Shown: positions 25,096-33,148 of the stretch, in pieces | How the letters are laid out: each line of letters opens with the position of its first letter | Numbering within the stretch: position 1 is the first letter of the stretch | DNA from: Bacteroidetes bacterium MedPE-SWsnd-G1 | GTDB taxonomy: Bacteria > Bacteroidota > Bacteroidia > Flavobacteriales > Flavobacteriaceae | Reading direction: 5' to 3' | NCBI GenBank assembly: GCA_001874265.1 | Contig: MPDD01000029.1 | Span: 1-33,542 of the forward strand | DNA length: 33,542 bases | Notes under the pieces: model-generated | Databases searched by the model: none | Told to the model about the DNA's origin: nothing | What the model saw: the letters and a program-made list of their open reading frames with translations, nothing else | Translations under genes and position numbers: made by a program

Positions 25096-27516
25096 TTAGG
25101 ATGCTTTCTTTTTAAACCAGTTTTTGGCATTGTTGTAATCTATATAATAAATGAATTTAACAGAAATGTTGTGTCCTAATGCTTGGTCAAAAAGGTTTTC
25201 TAAATTATCATTAAAATCGAGTGTTGATTGATTGTCGGCATTAAAAATATTGTTTCTATATAAGGCAATGAATTGACTTCCGGGCGCAAATTCCCATGAG
25301 TAACTTAAGTCAAGGTTCCAAACATTATAATTTATATCATGGTCTTCTGAATAGGGGTGTTCAGACAATGTTCCATCTTCATTCAACAAATAGAATTGAT
25401 CATCATATGTTACTGGGGACCAATAATGTCTGAAACTTAGCGCAAGTGCCGATTTTGTGTTAAAGTTATGCCTTGCAGAAATTTCGTTGGTTAGACTTTT
25501 ACGATCTCTATTTCCAAAGATAACATTGGAATCATCCAGTTGCGTCACATAGCCACGATCATTAATCGTTTTAAAAATTTCTAGTTCGTATTCCAATGAG
25601 AATTTATCACTAAACCTATAACGTAATTCGGAGCCAATTTCGAAAGTTCTATTAGGGTCATTAAACCTTAATCCGTAAAAACCAAATACTTGAGCGGCAA
25701 ATTTTTTACTACTATCCGTTCTAATTCGTCCATTAAAATTTAATCTGGCAGCTTCGGTAAAATACCGATCTTCAACTCTAGGCTCGTAATAATCATATTG
25801 ATTGCCAATATTTCCATTTATATTAGACCCAAATGAAAAATTATCAATAGTAGTTGCATTAAAGTTTAAACCGTAAAAATTTCCAGTATATGCTCCATCA
25901 CTATGTCTATACCTTATCTGACCAAAATGGAAAAAACTATAGCGATTAAAGGTTTCGGTAGGCTCAAAAATTCGATAGGAAGCATTCCAATAAACATTTT
26001 GATAATCATTAAAATACTGAAAGCCTAAATCATTTATATCATAATTTTCATCTGCAAATTCGTACCCTATTTGATATTGCCAATTTCCTGCCTCGTCCCC
26101 AATACTGGTGTCAAACCAATATCCATCTGAATTCTGGCCATTTTCTCTAACATTACTTACTTTAAAGCCTCCATTAATATTGTAAATATTCTTCTTATCA
26201 TTTAAGTCCCACATTAATGCTGTAGCGTTTGCATCTCTAACACTTCCATCTCTAATAACACTTGTGTTGATTAAAGAAATGTAAGAATTCTTATTGAATT
26301 GCTGATCTAATACTAGCACATTATAGTTTGCTATAGGTTCGGTAATTTCATTTCGAACTTCACCAGTATCATTGTCTTTAATTTTCGCCTCTGTTTTTTC
26401 CGTAATTGCATTAAAGAAACCTATTCCTAGGCCACTTTCGGTTCTTCCTGATACTTTTATCGCGTTAAGCATATTAACTTTATCAGGATTTTCAATTAAT
26501 TCTTCGTTTGGTTCTAAAGAGCTTTCGTCAATATAATTTGTGGGAATACTTCCAATTCTTCGTGTGTAAAAAAGATCTCCTTTAGTAAACAATTCAACTC
26601 CTTCTGTAAAAAAAGGACGCTGTTCCTGGTATTGTTGTTCAAATGGTCCAAGATTTAAAACTAAATCATCAAATCCAGTTTGACCAAAATCGGGAATAAG
26701 CGTAGCGTCTAATGTGAAACTTTCGCTTATGCCATACTTTAGATCAAGTCCAATACTTTTATCAAAAGAGTCTTCTCCGTCATAGGAATCATATCTCGCC
26801 GATGCATAAGGCGAAAAACTTAATCTTGTTGGCGGGTTAATATTCTTAATTCCAGTTAATTCACCTGAATATTGTTGAATGTTACCAACGCTTCTATCGA
26901 TTAGATTCCAAGTATATTGATCTCTATTTTTAGCAAAGCGTCTATGAAAATTTAGACCCCAAGTTTGAACTTCTTTGTTTGAAAAACGCAATGCCGAGTA
27001 TGGAATTTTAACTTCAACAATCCACCCATCGTCAACAACACTAACACTGCTTTGCCATACAGCACTCCAACTAAAATCTTCGTCTTGCGGATTTGATTTT
27101 GCATCAGCCTGATTTCCTGTAACTTGGATGAAAAATTCAGTATCATTTATTTGGTCATTGTTGGGATTGATCATAATTCCAAACCAATCCGTTGTACCAA
27201 AATTATCTCTACTTGCAAATTGACTTGGAATATTTTCAGGATCCTCATCATATAAATAAGCAGCGAAATAGATGGCCTCGTCATCATAAACAACTCTTAC
27301 TTCTGTTCTGTTTTTAAAAGTTTCAGGAGTCCCTGTTTCGGGACGAAACATAACAAAATCTTTTGCGAGTTCTGCACCTTGCCAAGCATCGTCATCTAAT
27401 ACTCCGTCGATTTTAGGAGCTTTCTGAACCCGTTTTGAGTTGATAGTTTTCTTTGTTGACTGAGATTGAGAAAGAATAGTATTTAGTAATAGGATTACTA
27501 AAAGAAAATTTTTCAT
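25096..27516 (-). CDS. CBM9-like / DUF5916 outer-membrane protein (tandem paralogue)
   Basis: This 806-residue protein has the same plan as the 22512-24950 gene: a signal peptide (cleavage near QSQS, about residue 18), a CBM9-like domain opening APKIDGVLDDDAW, DGWIVEVKIPYSALRF, then the DUF5916 barrel ending YYIDYNNAKNWFKKKAS. Long blocks are nearly identical between the two proteins (for example TLIPDFGQT and NVWNLDLSY), showing a tandem duplication with later divergence, mostly in the loops. The start at 27516 is chosen because the signal peptide MKNFLLVILLLN begins there; the frame reaches back 11 codons to 27549 with no homologous sequence. The 196 bases upstream are shared with the divergent sucC gene. 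Confidence 0.85.
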   Translation of the reverse strand: MKNFLLVILLLNTILSQSQSTKKTINSKRVQKAPKIDGVLDDDAWQGAELAKDFVMFRPETGTPETFKNRTEVRVVYDDEAIYFAAYLYDEDPENIPSQFASRDNFGTTDWFGIMINPNNDQINDTEFFIQVTGNQADAKSNPQDEDFSWSAVWQSSVSVVDDGWIVEVKIPYSALRFSNKEVQTWGLNFHRRFAKNRDQYTWNLIDRSVGNIQQYSGELTGIKNINPPTRLSFSPYASARYDSYDGEDSFDKSIGLDLKYGISESFTLDATLIPDFGQTGFDDLVLNLGPFEQQYQEQRPFFTEGVELFTKGDLFYTRRIGSIPTNYIDESSLEPNEELIENPDKVNMLNAIKVSGRTESGLGIGFFNAITEKTEAKIKDNDTGEVRNEITEPIANYNVLVLDQQFNKNSYISLINTSVIRDGSVRDANATALMWDLNDKKNIYNINGGFKVSNVRENGQNSDGYWFDTSIGDEAGNWQYQIGYEFADENYDINDLGFQYFNDYQNVYWNASYRIFEPTETFNRYSFFHFGQIRYRHSDGAYTGNFYGLNFNATTIDNFSFGSNINGNIGNQYDYYEPRVEDRYFTEAARLNFNGRIRTDSSKKFAAQVFGFYGLRFNDPNRTFEIGSELRYRFSDKFSLEYELEIFKTINDRGYVTQLDDSNVIFGNRDRKSLTNEISARHNFNTKSALALSFRHYWSPVTYDDQFYLLNEDGTLSEHPYSEDHDINYNVWNLDLSYSWEFAPGSQFIALYRNNIFNADNQSTLDFNDNLENLFDQALGHNISVKFIYYIDYNNAKNWFKKKAS

Positions 27517-27679
27517 AAATAAGTAGTTAGTTCTTATTATTAATGACAAAGTTCTAATAATGTTATATTAAAACTCTTAAATAAATCATAAAGTAGTTCT
27601 GTTTAGAACTAATGACAATCAGAAAAATATTTTGTTACAATTTTAAATAAATACCTGCAATTTTATTTGGAGATTATAG

Positions 27680-27687
27680 TACATTTG
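27680..27687 (+). promoter_or_regulatory. sucC: -7 promoter box of sucC
   Basis: TACATTTG followed by C is a full TAnnTTTG(C) match, 25 bases before the sucC ATG. No -33 TTG lies at the normal distance. The rest of the divergent gap (27517-27679) holds nothing else I can support. Confidence 0.6.
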
Positions 27688-27712
27688 CATTGCATTTAAA
27701 ATAGCATTTAAA

Positions 27713-28906
27713 ATGAACTTACACGAATATCAAGGAAAAGAAATTTTGAGCAGTTTTGGAGTTAGAATTCAAAGAGGAATTGTAGCCCATAATCATAAAG
27801 AAGCAGTTGATGCAGCGAAAGAATTAACCAATGAAACAGGTACAAGTTGGTACGTGGTTAAAGCACAGGTTCACGCCGGTGGACGTGGAAAAGGTGGTGG
27901 AGTGAAATTGGCTAAAAACTTACAAGAAGTAGAGTCTATTTCAAATGATATTATTGGAATGATGTTGGTAACTCCGCAAACATCAGCAGAAGGAAAAAAA
28001 GTAAATCAGGTTTTAATTTGTGAGGATGTATATTATCCGGGTGAATCAGAAACTGAAGAATATTATATGTCTGTTTTGTTGAACAGAGAAACTGGTAGAA
28101 ACATGATCATGTATTCTACTGAAGGAGGAATGGATATTGAAACGGTTGCGGAAGAAACTCCGCACTTAATCTTTACAGAAGAAATTGATCCAAGTTTAGG
28201 TTTATTGGCTTTTCAAGCCCGTAAAATTGCCTTTAATTTAGGTTTATCTGGAGGGGCATTAAAAGAAATGGTAAAATTTGTTTCTGCTTTATATACAGCT
28301 TACATCAAATCGGATTCTTCGATGTTTGAAATCAACCCGGTTTTAAAGACGTCTGATAATAAGATTATGGCTGTAGATGCTAAAGTAACTTTAGATGATA
28401 GTGCATTATACCGTCATAAAGATTATGCTGAAATGCGTGATTTACGTGAGGAAAACCCAATTGAGGTTGAAGCAAATGCAGCAGGTTTAAATTATGTTGA
28501 TTTAGATGGTAATGTTGGATGTATGGTAAACGGTGCTGGTTTAGCAATGGGTACTATGGATTTGATTAAGCAATCTGGAGGAGAGCCTGCAAACTTTTTA
28601 GATGTAGGAGGTACGGCAGATGCAGAGCGAGTTGAGAAAGGATTCAGAATTATTTTAAAAGACCCTGCTGTAAAAGCAATTTTAGTGAATATTTTTGGAG
28701 GAATTGTTCGTTGTGATAGAGTAGCACAAGGTATTGTAGATGCTTATAAAAATATGGGAGATGCAATTCAAGTCCCTATTATTGTGCGTTTACAAGGAAC
28801 GAATGCTATTGAGGCGAAGCAATTAATTGATGCAAGTGGTTTGCCTGTGCATTCGGTTGTTGAATTCCAAGAAGCGGCGAATAAAGTTCAAGAGGTATTG
28901 GCTTAA
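27713..28906 (+). CDS. sucC: Succinyl-CoA ligase (ADP-forming) beta subunit
   Basis: This 397-residue subunit of the TCA-cycle enzyme converts succinyl-CoA, ADP or GDP and phosphate to succinate and NTP. The start MNLHEYQGKEILSSFGV is diagnostic. The ATP-grasp loop GGRGKGGGVK lies at residues 56-65, the metal/nucleotide segment EINPVLKT and AVDAKVTLDD follow, and the C-terminal CoA-ligase domain carries FLDVGGTA and NIFGGIVRCDRVAQGI. The length is normal. The alpha subunit gene sucD is not adjacent. A strong terminator follows at 28929-28958. Confidence 0.97.
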   Translation: MNLHEYQGKEILSSFGVRIQRGIVAHNHKEAVDAAKELTNETGTSWYVVKAQVHAGGRGKGGGVKLAKNLQEVESISNDIIGMMLVTPQTSAEGKKVNQVLICEDVYYPGESETEEYYMSVLLNRETGRNMIMYSTEGGMDIETVAEETPHLIFTEEIDPSLGLLAFQARKIAFNLGLSGGALKEMVKFVSALYTAYIKSDSSMFEINPVLKTSDNKIMAVDAKVTLDDSALYRHKDYAEMRDLREENPIEVEANAAGLNYVDLDGNVGCMVNGAGLAMGTMDLIKQSGGEPANFLDVGGTADAERVEKGFRIILKDPAVKAILVNIFGGIVRCDRVAQGIVDAYKNMGDAIQVPIIVRLQGTNAIEAKQLIDASGLPVHSVVEFQEAANKVQEVLA

Positions 28907-28928
28907 TTAATTAGTCAAAAATTCATAT

Positions 28929-28958
28929 AAAAAATGCCAACGATTCGTTGGCATTTTT
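28929..28958. terminator. Bidirectional Rho-independent terminator
   Basis: ATGCCAACG (28934-28942) pairs with CGTTGGCAT (28946-28954) across a 3-base loop, with A- and T-runs on either side. It separates sucC (+) from the convergent Tyr/His-rich protein gene (-). Confidence 0.92.
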
Positions 28959-28977
28959 CGTTTAACTAAAGAGTAAA

Positions 28978-30045
28978 TTACCTTCTAGAGGATTTAGACA
29001 CTCTTTTATTTTTATCAAAGTATTCTCGTTCTACAACTTTTCTGCTTTGTTTAGAAGGGGCTACTGTTATGCTTCTTTTCATACTTCTTGTATTTGCAGG
29101 TTTAGATACTTTTCGTTTCTCAATTTTTTTTTGAGATTTTTGTTTCACAATACTTCTTTTTGATGTGTTTGTTCTAGAATTTTTCGAAGATGTAGATGCC
29201 GTTGCTTTCGAATTTCTCGTGTACGAAGTGTTTCTTTTGTATTTAGAAGTATTAGACTTCGTACTTCTATTATTTTTATTTACTGTATTCGCATAAGATT
29301 TTCTTGACGATGGTTTTTCAATCTTCGTATTTCTATTTGCAACACTATTTTGTCTTCTATAATCACTGTTATTATAATTTTTATGTGATTGGTAGTGTTT
29401 CTTATGATGGTTTCTTTTATTAACATGTCTATTATAATGAGTAGGTCTGTGTTTATAAGCATACCTGTGATCTCTGTAATAATGATATCTCCGTGGATGA
29501 TAATTATATCTATATGGTTTATATTTTACAACGCTATAAGCGCTGTATGGCCTAATAAAATAGTTGTGATAAGGTTGATAAACATAATACCTGTTGTAAG
29601 GATTTATATAGCCGGTATAATGACTATAATGTCCATAATTATTATAGTGGACATATAATCCTCCAACCCTATACAATCGCCCTGAATTATAGCGAATATT
29701 CACTGGGCCTACTTGAGTGATTCTGCCATAATTATCATAATAAACAGGTGTATTTTCAACTTGTATTACGGCACCGTATTGATCGTATTGAACATAAGCG
29801 TTGTAATTGTAGCCAGCATTAAAACTGATATTTACATTCTGATTGCTGTAACTTGCATTGATACCATTAGCGAATGAATTCATATAAAAATCAAATTCAC
29901 CATTCTGAAAAACAGAAAAAGTAATTCCATTTTCAATAAAAGTAATCGCTTTAGAATTATTGTAATAAACAGTTGCTTGCGCCTCAAAAGGCTTTAACGA
30001 TATTGCAATAATTGCAATTGCAAAAAATAATTTGATTGTTTTCAT
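28978..30045 (-). CDS. Secreted Tyr/His/Lys-rich protein with YDxYG repeats, function unknown
   Basis: This 355-residue protein has a signal peptide (cleavage near EAQA, residues 21-24). Residues 25-86 form a beta-rich region. Residues 87 to about 135 hold three to four repeats of about 16 residues beginning YDQYG, YDNYG, YNSGR and YNNYG, with a QV or RV in the middle of the first three. Residues 138-230 are extremely rich in Tyr, His, Arg and Asn. Residues 230-355 are a low-complexity Ser/Thr/Lys/Arg/Asn tail with almost no hydrophobics and a strong positive charge. No enzyme motif or cysteine is visible. It could bind the anionic cell surface, polysaccharide or nucleic acid, but that is only a composition-based idea. 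The gene stands alone between sucC and the TerB-like gene. Confidence 0.8.
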   Translation of the reverse strand: MKTIKLFFAIAIIAISLKPFEAQATVYYNNSKAITFIENGITFSVFQNGEFDFYMNSFANGINASYSNQNVNISFNAGYNYNAYVQYDQYGAVIQVENTPVYYDNYGRITQVGPVNIRYNSGRLYRVGGLYVHYNNYGHYSHYTGYINPYNRYYVYQPYHNYFIRPYSAYSVVKYKPYRYNYHPRRYHYYRDHRYAYKHRPTHYNRHVNKRNHHKKHYQSHKNYNNSDYRRQNSVANRNTKIEKPSSRKSYANTVNKNNRSTKSNTSKYKRNTSYTRNSKATASTSSKNSRTNTSKRSIVKQKSQKKIEKRKVSKPANTRSMKRSITVAPSKQSRKVVEREYFDKNKRVSKSSRR

Positions 30046-30196
30046 AATTACTGGATTTAAGGGTTCGTAAAATTCAGGTTAAGATGTTATTCTTAGATTT
30101 ACAAACAGCATGCCAAAAAATAATTTAAGTAAAGGTTACTCTGATTTGAGAATTAAATTACCAGTTGTTTTTAGAGGTAAATTTCTTTAATAATTG

Positions 30197-30204
30197 TAAA
30201 TTTG
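30197..30204 (+). promoter_or_regulatory. -7 promoter box of the TerB-like gene
   Basis: TAAATTTG matches TAnnTTTG and ends 22 bases before ATG 30227. No -33 TTG is at the ideal spacing (a TTG at 30165-30167 is 29 bases away). The remaining part of the 181-base gap shows nothing else. Confidence 0.45.
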
Positions 30205-30226
30205 AATAGACTTAAAATGTAAGATT

Positions 30227-30619
30227 ATGGAAATCTCAAGCAATCATTTATATCAAAATTTAGGAAAGTTGTTTTTTGCAGTTGCGGCAGCCGACAATGT
30301 AGTTAGAGATGAAGAATTTAACGCGCTGAGCAATCTAATTGTTTCACATTGGCGTGATTTAGATGATGTTAAAGATGATTTTGGTACGGATGCATCCTAC
30401 CAAATTGAAATTGTATTTGAGTGGCTAAAAGAGCAGTTTTTAGACGCCGAAACTTGCTTTCAGCAATTTGTAGATTTTAAGAGCGATCATGAGAGTTTAT
30501 TTAATTCTAAAATCAATAGAACTATTTGGCGTACAGTGTTAACTATTGCAGATTCATTCCATGGAACCAATAAAGATGAAAGAGCCATGTTAGATAAAAT
30601 TAAACAAATCCTACACTAA
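30227..30619 (+). CDS. TerB-like small helical protein
   Basis: This 130-residue cytoplasmic, all-helical, acidic protein opens with LGKLFFAVAAADNVVRDEEFNAL, which is the pattern of the TerB-like fold: a small-residue helix, then an acidic 'ADNVVRDEE' turn comparable to the metal-binding aspartates of TerB. Later helices are rich in Trp and Phe. From memory, similar short proteins are common and unnamed in Flavobacteriaceae. Its stop lies 11 bases before the proposed priA start, so the two are probably co-transcribed. A tellurite-resistance role should not be assumed. Confidence 0.65.
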   Translation: MEISSNHLYQNLGKLFFAVAAADNVVRDEEFNALSNLIVSHWRDLDDVKDDFGTDASYQIEIVFEWLKEQFLDAETCFQQFVDFKSDHESLFNSKINRTIWRTVLTIADSFHGTNKDERAMLDKIKQILH

Positions 30620-30630
30620 GATTTCAGCCA

Positions 30631-33069
30631 ATTCATTTTATCAACGTCATATTACCCATTCCTTTACCAAAGTTATTTACGTATAAAATAACGGAGGCCG
30701 AATCCCGATTTCTTAAAAGAGGAGTGCGTGTGGCTGTTGAGTTTGGAAAACGCAAGATGTATACAGCATTGGTGTATGCCATTCATCAAGATGCACCAAA
30801 AGGTTATGATGCTAAGGATATTCATCAAATTTTAGATGAAACTCCAATTGTAAATGAGACACAACTGAGTCATTGGCAATGGATTTCAGAGTATTATATG
30901 TGTACTTTAGGTGATGTGTTTCGTGCAGCACTGCCATCAGCGTTTTTATTAGAAAGTGAAACGGCAGTTTTAAAAAATGAGGAGTTTACAGACGAAACTG
31001 TATTGACCGATGAGGAATTCTTAATTTTTGAGGCCTTACAACATCATTCCGAATTGAATGTAAATCAGGTGATTAATATTTTGGAAAAGAAGACGGTATT
31101 TCCAATTTTAAAATCGATGATTGATAAGGAGGCGATTTTATTAAAAGAGCGGATTTATGAGCAGTACAAACCAAAATTGGTGAAATATGTTAGATTAAAT
31201 CCAATCTATACTGATAACAAGCTAAATGATTTGTTGGAAAGTTTAAACAGGGCTAAAAAACAGCGAGACGCTGTATTGACATATTTTCAATTAAATGCTT
31301 CAAAAAAGCCAATTAAAGCGAAAGATTTAGAAACAGAATCTGGAAGTTCATCTGCAATTATTAAAGCATTAGTTGCTAAAGGAATTTTTGAATTTTATTT
31401 TATCCAAAAAGATCGAATCAATTTTAAAGGAGAAACAAACAAACTGAAAACATTGAATGAATTTCAGTCTAAAGCGCTAGAAGAGATTCAAGAATCATTT
31501 AAAAGTAAGCAAGTAACTTTATTACATGGAATAACCAGTAGCGGTAAGACTGAAATCTATGCTGAGTTAATTAAGGAGCAATTAGAAAAAGGAAAGCAAA
31601 TATTGTATTTGTTGCCAGAAATTGCCTTAACAACTCAGTTAATTGATAGATTACAGGAGTATTTTGGAGAACAAGTTTCTGTTTTCCATTCTAAATACTC
31701 AATGAATGAACGCGTAGAGGTATGGAATAATGTACTTGAGAATAAATCAAAGGCACAAATAGTATTAGGAGCGCGTTCCTCTTTGTTTATGCCATTTTCA
31801 AATTTGGGATTGATCATTGTCGATGAAGAGCATGAAACGTCTTATAAGCAATTCGATCCTGCACCTAGATACCATGCAAGAGATGCCTCAATTGTACTAT
31901 CTCATTTGCATAAAGCTAAAGTGTTATTGGGTTCTGCAACACCTTCAATTGAAACTTATCAAAACGCGAAAGAGGATAAATACGGTTTTGTAGAATTAAA
32001 GCGTAGACATGGAAATGTTTTACTGCCCGAAATTGAACTGGTTGATATCAAAGAGAAACATCGTAAAAAACGAATGAAGGGTCATTTTTCTGACCGCTTG
32101 TTAAAATTGATAGAGGAGGCTCTAGAGGAAAAAGAACAGATTATATTATTTCAGAACCGCAGAGGTTTTGCTCCTATTGTAGAATGCGAAACTTGTGGTG
32201 TGGCTCCGCAATGCCCTAATTGTGACGTGAGTTTGACTTATCATAAATATAAAAATGAATTGCGATGCCATTATTGTGGACATCATCAGGTAATGCAAAA
32301 TAATTGTGGCGCTTGCGGTAGTGAAAAACTGAACAATAAAGGGTTTGGAACCGAGCAAATAGAGCAGGAGTTAAATGAATTGTACCCAAATGTAAATATT
32401 GGTCGAATGGATTTGGATACAACCCGAGGTAAATATGGTTATCAGAAAATTATAGGGCAGTTCCAGTTACAAGAAATTGATATATTGGTAGGAACTCAGA
32501 TGTTGTCTAAAGGGTTAGACTTTAGTAATGTAACTTTGGTTGGTGTTTTAAACGCGGATAATATGCTCAATTTCCCTGATTTTAGAGCACACGAGCGTAG
32601 CTTTCAAATGTTAGTTCAAGTTTCGGGTAGGGCAGGAAGAGCGAAAAAAAGAGGGAAGGTTGCAATTCAAACCTTTAATCCGTATCATCAAATTTTACAG
32701 CAAGTTTCAATTAACGATTATGAAACTATGTTTAAAGAACAATTGCAAGAACGTTGGCAGTTTAAATACCCTCCGTATTATCGAATTATAAAGATTACAT
32801 TGAAAAATCGTGATTTCATAAAGGTTGATTCTGGAGCGCAATGGTTAGGAAAATCACTGACCAATATTTTTGGAGAGCATGTTTTGGGACCCACGGTGCC
32901 GGGAGTTGCAAGAGTTAGAAATGAATATATCAGAACCATTGCAATTAAGATTCCGCCAAAGCAGTCATTAAAAGCAACAAAAGAAAATATAGATAGAATT
33001 AAGAATACATTTCAGGCAGTCAAAGATTTTAGGCCTATAAAGTTTATAATTGATGTAGATAATTATTAG
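30631..33069 (+). CDS. priA: Primosomal protein N' (PriA helicase), probable ATT start
   Basis: This replication-restart helicase recognises stalled forks. The 3'-DNA-binding domain starts HFINVILPIPLPKLFTY. The helicase core has HGITSSGKTE (Walker A, about residues 300-308), DEEH (398-401) and GSATPS. The cysteine cluster CETC-CPNC-CHYC-CGAC that binds two zincs follows, then GTQMLSKGLDF and the C-terminal domain. Only GTG 30724 is a standard start, and it would remove the first 31 residues, which are open and clearly homologous to PriA back to position 30631. No ATG, GTG or TTG exists in that stretch in this frame, so ATT at 30631-30633 is the best start (812 residues, the usual flavobacterial length). 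The coordinates rest on that reading. Confidence 0.9.
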   Translation: MHFINVILPIPLPKLFTYKITEAESRFLKRGVRVAVEFGKRKMYTALVYAIHQDAPKGYDAKDIHQILDETPIVNETQLSHWQWISEYYMCTLGDVFRAALPSAFLLESETAVLKNEEFTDETVLTDEEFLIFEALQHHSELNVNQVINILEKKTVFPILKSMIDKEAILLKERIYEQYKPKLVKYVRLNPIYTDNKLNDLLESLNRAKKQRDAVLTYFQLNASKKPIKAKDLETESGSSSAIIKALVAKGIFEFYFIQKDRINFKGETNKLKTLNEFQSKALEEIQESFKSKQVTLLHGITSSGKTEIYAELIKEQLEKGKQILYLLPEIALTTQLIDRLQEYFGEQVSVFHSKYSMNERVEVWNNVLENKSKAQIVLGARSSLFMPFSNLGLIIVDEEHETSYKQFDPAPRYHARDASIVLSHLHKAKVLLGSATPSIETYQNAKEDKYGFVELKRRHGNVLLPEIELVDIKEKHRKKRMKGHFSDRLLKLIEEALEEKEQIILFQNRRGFAPIVECETCGVAPQCPNCDVSLTYHKYKNELRCHYCGHHQVMQNNCGACGSEKLNNKGFGTEQIEQELNELYPNVNIGRMDLDTTRGKYGYQKIIGQFQLQEIDILVGTQMLSKGLDFSNVTLVGVLNADNMLNFPDFRAHERSFQMLVQVSGRAGRAKKRGKVAIQTFNPYHQILQQVSINDYETMFKEQLQERWQFKYPPYYRIIKITLKNRDFIKVDSGAQWLGKSLTNIFGEHVLGPTVPGVARVRNEYIRTIAIKIPPKQSLKATKENIDRIKNTFQAVKDFRPIKFIIDVDNY

Positions 33070-33082
33070 GATTTTACTTTTG
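33050..33082 (+). promoter_or_regulatory. Candidate promoter of the LysE-family gene
   Basis: TTG at 33050-33052 and TACTTTTG at 33075-33082 are 22 bases apart, within the Bacteroidota range. The -7 box overlaps the end of priA's downstream region and its last G is the first base of the heptamer repeat array, so transcription would start inside the repeats. Confidence 0.5.
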
Positions 33083-33144
33083 ACTAAAGACTAAAGACTA
33101 AAGACTAAAGACTAAAGACTAAAGACTAAAGACTAAAGACAAAA
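33082..33144 (+). repeat. Heptamer tandem repeat (GACTAAA)8 plus one variant copy
   Basis: Eight perfect head-to-tail copies of GACTAAA occupy 33082-33137, followed by a ninth imperfect copy, GACAAAA (33138-33144). The array lies entirely between the priA stop (33069) and the start codon of the LysE-family gene (33149), directly after a -7 box. The unit length is not a multiple of three, and the array is non-coding. Confidence 0.97.
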
Positions 33145-33148
33145 GATA

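Noticed and set aside
27517-27549. Upstream 11-codon extension of the second DUF5916 gene
   Set aside because: It precedes a good signal peptide and would block it from being N-terminal; no homology.
28906-28978. sucD expected after sucC
   Set aside because: Only a terminator and a convergent gene are present. Separate sucC and sucD loci are, as far as I recall, common in this group, so I did not raise it as a finding.
29389-29658. 89-codon + strand frame opposite the Tyr/His-rich gene
   Set aside because: Its Ile/Met-rich composition simply mirrors the Tyr/His/Asn codons of the other strand; no start signal or homology seen.
30604-30723. Frameshift or broken priA 5' end
   Set aside because: The frame is continuous from 30604 and reads straight into the conserved N-terminus, so no frameshift is needed; only the initiation codon is unusual.
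30724-30726. GTG as start of priA
   Set aside because: It would remove conserved PriA sequence that is open and in frame upstream.
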